Origin: Flavobacterium rivuli WB 3.3-2 = DSM 21788
Lineage (GTDB): Bacteria > Bacteroidota > Bacteroidia > Flavobacteriales > Flavobacteriaceae
NCBI RefSeq assembly: GCF_000378485.1
Contig: NZ_KB899968.1
Location: 248,001-312,000, forward strand
Direction: 5' to 3'
Length of the DNA: 64,000 nt
Shown here: in pieces, positions 7,959-16,684 of the stretch
How the letters are laid out: each line of letters opens with the position of its first letter
How positions within the stretch are numbered: position 1 is the stretch's first letter
Notes under the pieces: model-generated
Told to the model about the DNA's origin: nothing
Seen by the model: only the letters and a program-made list of their open reading frames with translations
The model's database searches: none
Translations under genes and position numbers: made by a program

Positions 7959-8867
7959 TTAACGGTAATCAGGGGTAGTATCGGCAGTGAGTTTGGCTAT
8001 AAGTTTGTCCTGTTCTTTTGCCACGGCTTTAGTAATCTCATCTTTTGTGCCTTTGGTTTCGGTTACAATTTTTATTAAGGCTGTTGTAGGGCTGGACGGA
8101 TTGGCAGCGATAAAGGCTGCAAATTCCTTAAGGTTTTCGGGATAAATGCTGTTGTCGGTTACCTCTATAGTTGGCGTGTTATCTTCACCCAGTAAAAAGC
8201 CGTATTGGTACATTCGGTAAAAATCAATAGCTTGAGGGGTTAACTTGCTGTAAGGGTGTTTGCTAATGAACTTCTCCCAACTAAGCATACGCTTTCCTAC
8301 AGCATTAAACGATATGGCAATCCCGGCATCTGCCGAATATAAATTTTCATCGTCTTTAGCCAGCAGGGCAATAAAATCTTCATAATCTTCAGTAACATGG
8401 CCTTTAAATTGCGACAGGTAAAAATTGGCTACAGTGCGAATTTCTACCATGCCTTCGCCAATTTCCCAAAACTCTATACCGGCACTTTTAAGCAGTGCTT
8501 CTTTCTTAGCAATAGAGTCGGGTGCCGCTTTAGGGTTTCCACGATCGTCTGAATAATATTCGTAATAATGCTCTAAAATATTCTGCTCATTATGTTCCAG
8601 TTGCCTCATAATGCTGTCATTCTCTTTTTTGTAAGAGTCATACAGGTCATTTGCCTCTTCAGCAGATAAGGATGAAAGTTTACGCTGCACCTCCTTTTTT
8701 TTCGCCAGGAATTCAGCAATAAGCGTGGGTGTTGTGACGGCAGGTTTACTAACCGCCGTTACCGTTGCCGGTGCTTCTGTGCTTTCGGGGGCAGCCTCTA
8801 TGGTTTCGTTGTCTTTTTTACACGAATACAAAAACAGCAGTGCTATTGCTAAACAGATCGTTTTCAT
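7959..8867 (-). CDS. Uncharacterised lipoprotein
   Basis: About 302 residues with an SPII signal (MKTICLAIALLFLYSC), followed by KKDNE and a 35-residue linker rich in A, P, T and E, then a helical globular region. The start was placed at 8867, the second of two close ATGs, because it abuts the signal peptide. The central part (SLSAEEANDLYDSYKKEN, EFWEIGEGMVEIRTVANFYL) looks like an alpha-solenoid-type surface or periplasmic protein. No Asp follows the +1 Cys. It ends a minus-strand block, 34 bp downstream of the DUF58 gene, and may be expressed with it. I do not recognise the family. Confidence 0.82.
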   Translation of the reverse strand: MKTICLAIALLFLYSCKKDNETIEAAPESTEAPATVTAVSKPAVTTPTLIAEFLAKKKEVQRKLSSLSAEEANDLYDSYKKENDSIMRQLEHNEQNILEHYYEYYSDDRGNPKAAPDSIAKKEALLKSAGIEFWEIGEGMVEIRTVANFYLSQFKGHVTEDYEDFIALLAKDDENLYSADAGIAISFNAVGKRMLSWEKFISKHPYSKLTPQAIDFYRMYQYGFLLGEDNTPTIEVTDNSIYPENLKEFAAFIAANPSSPTTALIKIVTETKGTKDEITKAVAKEQDKLIAKLTADTTPDYR

Positions 8868-8900
8868 AACCATTATTATTTTATGTAGAGAGTGTTATTG

Positions 8901-10232
8901 TTATAATAACCCGCGTGCCTTAATTTCCAGGTACTTATTAATACTGTCTATAGTAAGGCTTTCCGGTTTTGTAAGCACCGAGTAGATGCCATATTTGCGA
9001 AGCTCGTTTACGATAAGCCTTTTCTCAAAAGCAAATTTTTCGGCTATAACCTGGTCGTAAATTTCCTGTATGTTGGCAGCCTTTTGGTTGGTAAGCTGTT
9101 CCAGTTCTACGTTTTCAAAGAATACTACAACAAGCATGTGGCTTTTAGCGATACCTTTAAGGTAGGGCAACTGGCGCTTAAGCCCGTCGAGCGTTTCAAA
9201 ATTGGTATATAAAATAATAAGGCTGCGCTGGGTAATGTTCTTCTTAACATCGGCATACAGGCGGCCAAAATCACTTTCAAAAAAGTCGGTCTTAATGTTG
9301 TACAGCGTTTCCAGTACCTTTTGCATTTGTGTAGAACGCCTCTCGGCAGCCACACGGTTCTCTACCTTGCGCGAAAATGCAAACATACCCGCTTTATCCT
9401 GCTTTTTAAGGATAATGTTGCTAAGTACCAGCGTTGCATTAATGGCATAATCCAGCAGGCTAAGCCCGTTAAAAGGCATCTTCATTACACGGCCTTTATC
9501 TATAACCATGTATACACTTTGCGAGCGCTCGTCCTGAAACTGGTTTACCATCAGCTGGTTTTTCTTGGCCGTCGCTTTCCAGTTTATGGTACGGATATCA
9601 TCGCCGGATACATATTCCTTAATCTGCTCAAACTCCATAGTGTGGCCTATGCGGCGAATTTTCTTAAGACCATAGTCAAACAGCCTGTTAGAAAACGCCA
9701 TCATATCATACTTGCGCAATTGCTGGTAGGATGGGTAGGTGGGCACCAGCTGGCCTTCGCCAAAAATAAAGCGGCGTGCCACGAGGCGCAGGGGGGATGA
9801 TACATAAATATTTAGTTTGCCAAAGTAATATTCGCCACGCTCACGGGGGCGTAAAAAATATTCGAAAGCATCGTGCCCGCCCGCAGGCACCTTACGGATA
9901 ACCTGAAAATCACGCACCTGAAACTGGAACGGGATCTCGTCTATTACCTTAAGGCGAACCGGGAAACCGTAGCCATTCTCTATTTTTAGCGTAACAGCAT
10001 TTTCATCGCCGTTGCTAAATTTTTCTACCGTTTGCCTGTCGCCGGTAAAACGCTGGTTGCTGGCAAAGAGCAACAGGAAATCGATTACCAAAAAGGCGGC
10101 AAAAATATAGAGCAGCAGCCATGTGGCCTGGTACAGTGCCGGAAAAATATAAGCCAGCACAAAACATACCAGTATGCCTATAAAAACATAAAAGGTAAAA
10201 TTGTTAAGGTATATGCGGTTTAGCCACTTCAT
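8901..10232 (-). CDS. DUF58-domain membrane protein (VWA-like)
   Basis: 443 residues. Two transmembrane helices lie near residues 12-60, then a beta-rich region, then the DUF58 core with YVSGDDIRTINWKATAKK. The region after the core has a VWA-like order (SVYMVIDKGRVM). DUF58 proteins act together with MoxR-type AAA+ ATPases. Here the MoxR gene immediately precedes it, with the start and stop sharing one base, so the two are surely co-expressed. It is the last cistron of the SpoIIM-DUF4129-DUF4350-MoxR-DUF58 set. Location is the inner membrane with the core in the cytoplasm; the molecular task of the module is unknown. Confidence 0.93.
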   Translation of the reverse strand: MKWLNRIYLNNFTFYVFIGILVCFVLAYIFPALYQATWLLLYIFAAFLVIDFLLLFASNQRFTGDRQTVEKFSNGDENAVTLKIENGYGFPVRLKVIDEIPFQFQVRDFQVIRKVPAGGHDAFEYFLRPRERGEYYFGKLNIYVSSPLRLVARRFIFGEGQLVPTYPSYQQLRKYDMMAFSNRLFDYGLKKIRRIGHTMEFEQIKEYVSGDDIRTINWKATAKKNQLMVNQFQDERSQSVYMVIDKGRVMKMPFNGLSLLDYAINATLVLSNIILKKQDKAGMFAFSRKVENRVAAERRSTQMQKVLETLYNIKTDFFESDFGRLYADVKKNITQRSLIILYTNFETLDGLKRQLPYLKGIAKSHMLVVVFFENVELEQLTNQKAANIQEIYDQVIAEKFAFEKRLIVNELRKYGIYSVLTKPESLTIDSINKYLEIKARGLL

Positions 10233-11320
10233 TAACGTGGAATTTCTACAGTGTCTATAATCTGCTTAATGATCTGCTCGCTGCTAATGCCTTCCATTTC
10301 ACGCTCCGGTGCTACAACCACACGGTGCCTTAGTACCGGCACGGCAGAATCTCTTATATCATCGGGCGTTACAAAGTCGCGGCCGCGCAGTGCAGCATAC
10401 CCTTTGGCAGCATTAAGTATGGCAATAGATGCCCTTGGCGATGCGCCCAAATATAAAAAGGCGTTCTCGCGGGTGTTTATCACGATCTTGGCAATGTACT
10501 CTATAAGCTGTGGCTCTACCATAACCTGTTTTACAAGTGCCTGGTATTTAATAATGTCTGCCTGAGAGAGTACACGCTCTATTTTTTCGAGCTTGTTACG
10601 GTCCTGCAATGCATTTTCGCGTTGTAGTATCGATATTTCCTCGTCGAGCTTAGGGTAGTCTATAGTTATCTTGAAAAGGAAACGGTCAAGCTGCGCTTCG
10701 GGCAGGCGGTACGTACCTTCTTGTTCTATAGGGTTTTGTGTGGCAATAACCAGGAAAGGAGCCTCCATAGTGTAGGTAGAACCCTCTACGGTTATCTGGC
10801 GCTCTTCCATAACTTCAAAAAGGGCAGCCTGCGTTTTTGCAGGGGCACGGTTTATCTCATCAATTAAAACAAAATGAGAAAATATAGGCCCTTTTTTAAA
10901 CGTAAATTCCGACTTGGAAAGGTCGAATACCGATGTACCCAAAATATCCGACGGCATTAGATCGGGCGTAAACTGTATACGGCTAAAGTCCAGCGAAAGT
11001 GTTTTGCTTAACAGCTTTGCCGTGATGGTCTTTGCCACGCCGGGTACACCTTCAAGCAGTACATGCCCGTTAGACAGTATGGCTACAAGCAACTGGTCTA
11101 TCATTTTATGCTGGCCTACAATTACCGTGTTAAGCTGCTGCTTTACGGCATTGATGCTGCGTTGCAAGTTAGAAAGGTCTGTACGGGCACCAAAAGTTAT
11201 ATCCTCGCTTTCCGGCTCTGTGGCAGGTGGTACAGGTTTAACATCGGGGGTGGTATCCTTTTCTAAATTAATGTTTTCCGGTTGATTTTCCGGAATATTA
11301 TTGTTGTCAAATTCTGTCAT
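10232..11320 (-). CDS. MoxR-family AAA+ ATPase
   Basis: 362 residues. The AAA_3 domain begins near residue 55 with Walker A LLEGVPGVAKTITAKLL, Walker B FVLIDEINRAPAKTQ, and the MoxR signature ATQNPIEQEGTYRLPEAQLD. The AAA lid follows with RASIAILNAAKGYAALRGRD. The acidic, proline-rich N-terminal 45 residues are an extension not seen in minimal MoxR proteins. MoxR ATPases act as chaperones for VWA-domain partners; the obvious partner is the DUF58 protein encoded next, overlapping by one base. It overlaps the DUF4350 gene upstream by four bases. Cytosolic. Confidence 0.95.
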   Translation of the reverse strand: MTEFDNNNIPENQPENINLEKDTTPDVKPVPPATEPESEDITFGARTDLSNLQRSINAVKQQLNTVIVGQHKMIDQLLVAILSNGHVLLEGVPGVAKTITAKLLSKTLSLDFSRIQFTPDLMPSDILGTSVFDLSKSEFTFKKGPIFSHFVLIDEINRAPAKTQAALFEVMEERQITVEGSTYTMEAPFLVIATQNPIEQEGTYRLPEAQLDRFLFKITIDYPKLDEEISILQRENALQDRNKLEKIERVLSQADIIKYQALVKQVMVEPQLIEYIAKIVINTRENAFLYLGASPRASIAILNAAKGYAALRGRDFVTPDDIRDSAVPVLRHRVVVAPEREMEGISSEQIIKQIIDTVEIPR

Positions 11321-12513
11321 ATCCTTAAATTTTCTATAGCGTTGTTTACTGCTGCCACATCGGCCTCTGTACTGGCAAAGTTATGGCGGTGTTTTTTTAT
11401 TAGGTTTATTGCGGTTTGTATTTCTTCTACAGGTTTGCCGGTCTTAAGGTGCAGCTTTTCGGCAAAGGCATCGTCAAGGCTGTACGTATCTATAAGGTAC
11501 TCTGTGCGCACCTGTTCTAAAAAGTAAATTATTTTTTTCTCTATAATAGTATGGTGGTCGCCCTCCATAAAGTAAAGGTTGCCTATGGTCTTGGCAAAAT
11601 CTATAGTAGTATTGCGCAACGGGGCAATTTCCGGGATAATGCGCTGCTTTCTTTTAGCGTTAAAAAATATAAATACGGCAAGCCCTAAAAGCCCAAGGTA
11701 GTAGGCCGCCTTAAGGGCAGGCTGTTTTAATATGTAGCCTAACGGCGAATCGTTCATGGTGCTTGTTGCATTGCCGTCCTGCCAGTAAAGGGTACCGCGC
11801 GGTATTAGCGACACTACGTCCTGGGTATACTGGTAATGGTTGCCCTTAAGCAGGTAATAATTACTAAAAACGGCAGGCTGTGTATGCAGCAGTATGCGGC
11901 CATTGCCAAAGGGCACCTCTATAAAATTAGGCAGTTTTTTGCCGTTGTCTATCTGGTAGCCTAATATTTTTATACCGCTTTCTTTTATTTTCTGGGGCGT
12001 AAGGCTGTCAAAAAAAGTAACGCCAACCCCTTCATTATACCAGTATTTTTTTGCAGGCGATTTTTGCAGGTTAAACTGTATAGAGTCGCCAAAGAAACGC
12101 GATTCGGCATGTAAATCAAGTGTATCTGTAATTTTTTGCGGGAACTGTTTCATGCTCAGCACAACCGTATTGCCATAATCGGCAAACGACAACAGCTCTG
12201 TAGCCGACTGGCTGTCTATTTCATCAACTTCGCTAATGGCTAAAAAGGTACCCTTTATGGTATATTTCTCGGTATCATAGTCGTATTTTTCATCAAAATA
12301 CTCGTAAGGTGTAATCCTGAATTTCTCGATGCTGTCGCCTTTAACTAAACCGTTCACTTCCTCATTAAACACATAAAGCCCAAGCGGAGCCTTTGCGCTG
12401 GTAGAATAAGTGGGTGTCCAGTCTATAGGATCGGGGCTCGATGCATCGTCATAAATAAGCAATCCTGCAATAATAACCACTATGCCTATATAAAGTATGA
12501 GTTTCCTGTTCAT
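11317..12513 (-). CDS. DUF4350-domain membrane protein
   Basis: 398 residues with an N-terminal membrane anchor (residues 5-22) and a second helix near 270-290 (YYLGLLGLAVFIFFNA). The periplasmic part between them has the DUF4350 order, including ESGIKILGYQIDNGKK and NGRILLHTQPAVFSNYYL. The cytosolic tail (NLYFMEGDHHTIIEKKIIYF) is also conserved in the flavobacterial versions I know. It sits between DUF4129 and MoxR genes, overlapping MoxR by four bases (ATGA). DUF4350 is related to the glutamine amidotransferase-like fold without catalytic residues. Role inferred from context: part of a membrane complex with the MoxR/DUF58 pair. Confidence 0.9.
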   Translation of the reverse strand: MNRKLILYIGIVVIIAGLLIYDDASSPDPIDWTPTYSTSAKAPLGLYVFNEEVNGLVKGDSIEKFRITPYEYFDEKYDYDTEKYTIKGTFLAISEVDEIDSQSATELLSFADYGNTVVLSMKQFPQKITDTLDLHAESRFFGDSIQFNLQKSPAKKYWYNEGVGVTFFDSLTPQKIKESGIKILGYQIDNGKKLPNFIEVPFGNGRILLHTQPAVFSNYYLLKGNHYQYTQDVVSLIPRGTLYWQDGNATSTMNDSPLGYILKQPALKAAYYLGLLGLAVFIFFNAKRKQRIIPEIAPLRNTTIDFAKTIGNLYFMEGDHHTIIEKKIIYFLEQVRTEYLIDTYSLDDAFAEKLHLKTGKPVEEIQTAINLIKKHRHNFASTEADVAAVNNAIENLRI

Positions 12514-12514
12514 T

Positions 12515-13357
12515 TTATAAGGTGTTTAGGGTTTTCTTAAACGATCGTTCGGCTTTAGCAAATGACCTTTCATCTATAGGGAAATCGCCATACCAGCTGT
12601 GGTCATACACATAGGAGAGGTACTCAAAATCCCTGCGCAGGGTAGTGTCTTTTATTTCATACAGGTAATCGTTGTTGGTCTTGTCGCGGTCCCAGCCAAT
12701 AATTTCGCGGTACGACAGCATTTTTAGCACCCATAAATAGTAGTAGCGCAGTGCCAGCCTGTAATTGCCGGCTGCTTTTGTTTCTTCTATAAGCTGCTTA
12801 AAGTCGGTTTCATGGATGTTTACAGCTTCGTGCTCATCATTGTCAGGGCCTATTTTGCCGCGCGAACGTCCAAAAATCCACATCCCCTGTTTGTTAAGGA
12901 TAAGGCGTACAATAAGGTATACCACAAACCCTATGATACCAAAGGCTGCTACTTTAAAAACAGGACTAAGCCATTGCAGGTTTACATTGCTTTTCTTTTT
13001 ACTACCACCAAAAAGCCATTCTAAAAAGCGCTGCCATAACGACTTTTTAGCCTCCTGCTCTTTGTATATAAAATCTTCGTCATCATATTTTTTCTGGTAA
13101 CCCGGCGCAAAGCTTCGTTTGCCATAAACGGGCGCTTCATAAATAACAGCGGGGGTTTTGGGTTGGTTAAGGGTATCCGCTATGGCAATATCAATATCAA
13201 TATCTGCCATAGGCGGCGGATCTGTCAGCGTATCCTCAGTTCCCTGTGCCATGGCACACAAGGAACTGCAAAGGAGTAGTATGTAAAGTATAAATTTGTT
13301 CAAGGTTAGGTTTGTTGGTGTGGCGTGTATTGTTGTTTTATTTAGCAGGCTGAGCAA
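12515..13357 (-). CDS. DUF4129-domain membrane protein
   Basis: Up to 280 residues. A signal-like hydrophobic segment (FILYILLLCSSLCAMAQ) starts only at residue 22 from the ATG at 13357. A TTG at 13303 would give a normal signal peptide beginning MNKFILYI and remove the 20 bp overlap with the preceding gene, so that TTG may be the true start. A transmembrane helix lies near 134-153, and the C-terminal DUF4129 region contains YRLALRYYYLWVLKML and the conserved WDRDKTNNDYLYEI. It lies one base upstream of the DUF4350 gene. DUF4129 proteins are common neighbours of MoxR/DUF58 in Bacteroidota and Actinobacteria; the function is unknown. Confidence 0.88.
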   Translation of the reverse strand: MLSLLNKTTIHATPTNLTLNKFILYILLLCSSLCAMAQGTEDTLTDPPPMADIDIDIAIADTLNQPKTPAVIYEAPVYGKRSFAPGYQKKYDDEDFIYKEQEAKKSLWQRFLEWLFGGSKKKSNVNLQWLSPVFKVAAFGIIGFVVYLIVRLILNKQGMWIFGRSRGKIGPDNDEHEAVNIHETDFKQLIEETKAAGNYRLALRYYYLWVLKMLSYREIIGWDRDKTNNDYLYEIKDTTLRRDFEYLSYVYDHSWYGDFPIDERSFAKAERSFKKTLNTL

Positions 13358-14309
13358 TCCTTTTATTTACCTTATAAGGGTATATAAGATAGTAGTAGGT
13401 AATTGCTGCAAGGGTTATTAGTATAATGGCAATGTTAAGAACGCGTGGCATATCTGGCGAATAGCGGGTTACAAAACCCTCCAGCACACCGGCGGCAAAG
13501 GTAAATGGCAGGGTGCTTACCCATATTTTAAGACCGCTTTTAAAGCCTGTTTTAAGCGACTCTACTCGCGAGAATGTTTTAGGGAACAATAAGGCTGCGC
13601 CAAAAATAAGCCCGGCGGCACACTCCATTACCATCCCAAAAATTTCCATGCAGCCGTGTATCCAGATACCGCGAACACTTTCCCAAAAGACTCCTTTTTC
13701 GTAAAAAAAATACTGGAAAGACCCAAGCATTACTGCATTTTGAAACAGGAAATACATGGTCATGATACCGCCTGTAATCCCGAAAATGAACATATAGGCA
13801 CCTACTTTTAAGTTGTTTAGCGTTATGCCTATAAAGCTGCCCACGCTGCCACCGCTTTTATAAACGGCTACGGGGTTGCCCTCGTCTATATTTTTAAGGG
13901 TCATGTTTACATACTCGTCGCCCAGGATAACGCGCACAAAGTTTTCGTCTTTACTGGCAGATAGTACACCTATTGCCGTAAAGATAAAAAACATGATAAA
14001 CGCATACAGCACGTAACGCCTGTTGTTGTAAACAATTAAGGGAACTTCGGTTTTAAAAAAGTAGGCCACCCTGTTAGTTTCCTCACGCTTAGTCTTATAT
14101 ATTTTTTGATAGGTAAGTGCGGCAAGGTGGTTAAGGTATATAACCGTTTTACTTTTAGGGTAGTATGTTTGCGCATACGAGAGGTCGTTAACCAAATGTA
14201 TGTACAGGCTTGCAATTTCGTCAGGATTTTTTTTAGCTTTACCAAAAATTGCCTGCTCAAATTCGAGCCATTTTTCTTTATTTTGTTTTATAAACGCAAC
14301 TTCTCTCAT
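13338..14309 (-). CDS. SpoIIM-family (stage II sporulation protein M-like) membrane protein
   Basis: 323 residues. A cytosolic N-terminal domain of about 100 residues (FIKQNKEKWLEFEQ) precedes several membrane helices, with the SpoIIM signatures NNLKVGAYMFIFGITGG and WIHGCMEIFGMVMECAAG. In spore formers SpoIIM helps dissolve septal peptidoglycan. In this non-sporulating lineage it belongs to a conserved cluster with RDD, DUF4129, DUF4350, MoxR and DUF58, and its task there is unknown. It is the first gene of the minus-strand operon and is divergent from the RDD gene, with only 20 bp between starts. Confidence 0.92.
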   Translation of the reverse strand: MREVAFIKQNKEKWLEFEQAIFGKAKKNPDEIASLYIHLVNDLSYAQTYYPKSKTVIYLNHLAALTYQKIYKTKREETNRVAYFFKTEVPLIVYNNRRYVLYAFIMFFIFTAIGVLSASKDENFVRVILGDEYVNMTLKNIDEGNPVAVYKSGGSVGSFIGITLNNLKVGAYMFIFGITGGIMTMYFLFQNAVMLGSFQYFFYEKGVFWESVRGIWIHGCMEIFGMVMECAAGLIFGAALLFPKTFSRVESLKTGFKSGLKIWVSTLPFTFAAGVLEGFVTRYSPDMPRVLNIAIILITLAAITYYYLIYPYKVNKRIAQPAK

Positions 14310-14329
14310 ACATAGCTAAAATATAAAAT

Positions 14330-15073
14330 ATGCCACAACTATCTATAACAACTACACAAAATGTTAACATTAATTTTAATACGGCAAACGTAGGCGAGCG
14401 CGTAGTGGCTTACTTGCTTGATGTGGTGGTGATTGCGGCCTATTATTTTGTGGTTTATTTTTTAATAGGACAGCTGCTGGATGTTACCCGTATGGTAAAT
14501 AACCTGGACCAGTGGGCAATTATAGCCATTAACGGGGTTGTATCGCTGCCTGTTTTGTTGTATACCCTGCTGCTGGAAAGCTTTTTTGAGGGGCAAACCA
14601 TAGGAAAGCGCATCATGAAAATTAAGGTTATTAAGATAGACGGCTACCAGGCAGGCTTTGGCGATTACCTTATAAGATGGCTTTTTCGCATTGTAGAAGT
14701 TACCGGATTAATGGGGCTTGTGGGCTTAATAGCCATGAATGTGAGCAAAAAGACCCAGCGCATAGGCGACATGGCTGCGGGCACGGCGGTAATATCTCTA
14801 AAAAATGATGTTACTATTAACCATACTATCCTGCGCGATATAGGCAGCAACTATGTACCGGTATATCCGCTTGTTATTAAGCTTAGCGACAACGACGTGC
14901 GTATTATTAAAGAAACTTACGAAACCAGTTACCAGACTGCCGACTTTGATATGATACTTAAGCTACAGGAAAAGATAGAAAATGTAACAGGGATAAAATC
15001 TACCAGCCTTAATGCCACCGCTTTTGTAGATACCATACTTAAAGATTATAACTACTACACGCAGAATATGTAG
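14330..15073 (+). CDS. RDD-family membrane protein
   Basis: 247 residues. An RDD domain covers residues 15-160 with VGERVVAYLLDVVV, FFEGQTIGKRIMKIKV and GDYLIRWLFRIVE, giving the Arg-Asp-Asp pattern and three to four membrane helices. The cytosolic tail of about 80 residues contains a helical segment (ETYETSYQTADFDMILKLQEK). It is transcribed divergently from the SpoIIM gene across 20 bp, so the two promoters must overlap each other's coding starts. RDD proteins are proposed transporters or ion antiporters in some lineages; here the constant link with SpoIIM points to a joint membrane role. Confidence 0.93.
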   Translation: MPQLSITTTQNVNINFNTANVGERVVAYLLDVVVIAAYYFVVYFLIGQLLDVTRMVNNLDQWAIIAINGVVSLPVLLYTLLLESFFEGQTIGKRIMKIKVIKIDGYQAGFGDYLIRWLFRIVEVTGLMGLVGLIAMNVSKKTQRIGDMAAGTAVISLKNDVTINHTILRDIGSNYVPVYPLVIKLSDNDVRIIKETYETSYQTADFDMILKLQEKIENVTGIKSTSLNATAFVDTILKDYNYYTQNM

Positions 15074-15102
15074 GAGGAGATTTTTAGATTATAGATGATG
15101 GA

Positions 15103-16029
15103 TTAAAAGGTATAATTTTTTAAAACAGTTTTCTTTTTAAGCTCAATTATATCTTCAATATAGTTACCATATACAGGGATGACTTCATTACCCCTAATTT
15201 CGTAATATGGCGCAGGGAAATTTTCTTTTACCCAATCCTGAGAAGTATCAGTAGTTAGTATTTTAATTGGCTGCCTGAATTTTATTATTTCAGGGCTAAG
15301 AATTTCAGAAGCATTAAGTCCATCGTATAAAAAGGGATTGTAAGGAGCTGCCCATCGACCATCTTCTGTTTTGTAAACATCTGTAAACTGGTACTTTACC
15401 AGTACAGGCTTCCCACATAAATCTGCAATATAAAGTAGCAGTATATCATAATTATACATGGAGGCAATGCCATTGTGGCTGTAAACTTCAAAATTGATAA
15501 TGTCTTTGCTAAAATTTCCATGCACATTTTTCAGTACTTTATATTCAGCATTGTATTTAGAATCGAAAGCAACCACGTTAGGACAATTAGCTGTGTTTAC
15601 ACGCGTTAATTTTAATTTTTTTGCTACAACAATATTTAATTTTGGATGGGCTTCATCACACTTTACATTCTCTAAGCAAGGTACCGGCTCTAAAATTATA
15701 AAGCTGCTCTTTTGTTGAGCCAAATCTGCTACTCTAAATTTTTTTGAAATATAATTTGGACTTATAAAATATAGCGAATCGTTCATGTAAGCTTTAATTT
15801 TAAATTTTCCGTTAACATCAGTTTTTGCAACATACTTTCTATTGTCATAAATTTTATTAATCGTTTTTATACTGGCATATTCAGTTTCAGCATACTTAGA
15901 TAATGTATCATTTAATACAACAAGAACCAGATTGCTTTTACCTTCAGTAGCTGCGTTGCCTTTAACTACAATTTTAGAAGAGCATGAACAGGATATAACG
16001 GCAAGCAAAACAATTAGAAATTTTATCAT
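15103..16029 (-). CDS. Uncharacterised lipoprotein
   Basis: 308 residues with an SPII signal (MIKFLIVLLAVISCSCSS). A predicted carboxypeptidase-regulatory-like segment at residues 25-110 (AKTDVNGKFKIKAYMNDSLYF) precedes a region I do not recognise. The protein is AT-rich compared with the LysM and RDD genes around it and rich in Lys and Asn, like other accessory lipoproteins of this window. It is convergent with the RDD gene, ending 29 bp away from it. Probably anchored in the outer membrane. No closer function can be assigned. Confidence 0.78.
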   Translation of the reverse strand: MIKFLIVLLAVISCSCSSKIVVKGNAATEGKSNLVLVVLNDTLSKYAETEYASIKTINKIYDNRKYVAKTDVNGKFKIKAYMNDSLYFISPNYISKKFRVADLAQQKSSFIILEPVPCLENVKCDEAHPKLNIVVAKKLKLTRVNTANCPNVVAFDSKYNAEYKVLKNVHGNFSKDIINFEVYSHNGIASMYNYDILLLYIADLCGKPVLVKYQFTDVYKTEDGRWAAPYNPFLYDGLNASEILSPEIIKFRQPIKILTTDTSQDWVKENFPAPYYEIRGNEVIPVYGNYIEDIIELKKKTVLKNYTF

Positions 16030-16238
16030 TGTTTAAAATATTCATTTTAGGGATGTTAGCAATATTATAAAAATCGGGTAATAATTTTTGGAAGTGACTT
16101 CTTACATACCCGTAAATTTAGTAAGATTAATCTTTACCAATTGATTTTTAACATGTTAAAGTTAAATATTATTTAAAATTTAAATAATTTAATCATAAAT
16201 TAGCTTTAGAGGAATGCGAAAAATTAACGTGATTGAGT

Positions 16239-16583
16239 ATGAGAAAGAAATTGTTAGTGTTAGGCGTGGCTATTTTTTGTAGCTATTTTAGCGCAGTTGC
16301 GCAAACGGAAAAAGAGGATGACGTAAAGCAGGAGAACGTAGTTTCCCACAAAGTAGAAATGGGCGAAACGGTAATGCTCATAGCAAAAAAGTACCGCACC
16401 ACGCCGGAGAATATTTACGACCTTAACCCGGAGGCAGTACATGGCATAAGCTACAACACCGTTTTGCAAATACCTGCCGATAAGCGTTATGTAGCAAAAG
16501 ATAAAGCTAAAAAAACGAACAGGATTAACAATGATGCAGTTTATAACAACGGCCACCAAACAGCCAGTGTGCCAAAGGGATAA
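16239..16583 (+). CDS. Small secreted LysM-domain protein
   Basis: 114 residues from the ATG at 16239; a TTG six bases upstream would only add two residues. The signal peptide MRKKLLVLGVAIFCSYFSAVAQ is followed by an acidic stretch and one LysM (SHKVEMGETVMLIAKKYRTT...IYDLNP), then a basic tail. LysM binds peptidoglycan, so the location is periplasmic. It is paralogous to the protein at 63581-63928 (shared SHKV.MGET, I.KKY, IY..NP). It lies 101 bp upstream of the large LysM-PBP1 gene, which has its own -7 element. Lack of an enzymatic domain suggests a wall-binding or scaffolding role. Confidence 0.9.
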   Translation: MRKKLLVLGVAIFCSYFSAVAQTEKEDDVKQENVVSHKVEMGETVMLIAKKYRTTPENIYDLNPEAVHGISYNTVLQIPADKRYVAKDKAKKTNRINNDAVYNNGHQTASVPKG

Positions 16584-16645
16584 TAAAAAAACTGTTTTAA
16601 CTTAAAATTATGGGGTTTATTAATGCAATTAGCCGTTACAAAAAC

Positions 16646-16653
16646 TAACTTTG
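16646..16653 (+). promoter_or_regulatory. TAnnTTTG -7 element for the LysM-PBP1 gene
   Basis: TAACTTTG, 31 bp before the ATG at 16685. An exact consensus match. Confidence 0.55.
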
Positions 16654-16684
16654 TAGCGGCTTAATTTTTGTTAAAAACTGTTGT

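Noticed and set aside
16233..16238. TTG start at 16233 for the LysM gene
   Set aside because: An ATG two codons later directly begins a typical signal peptide.
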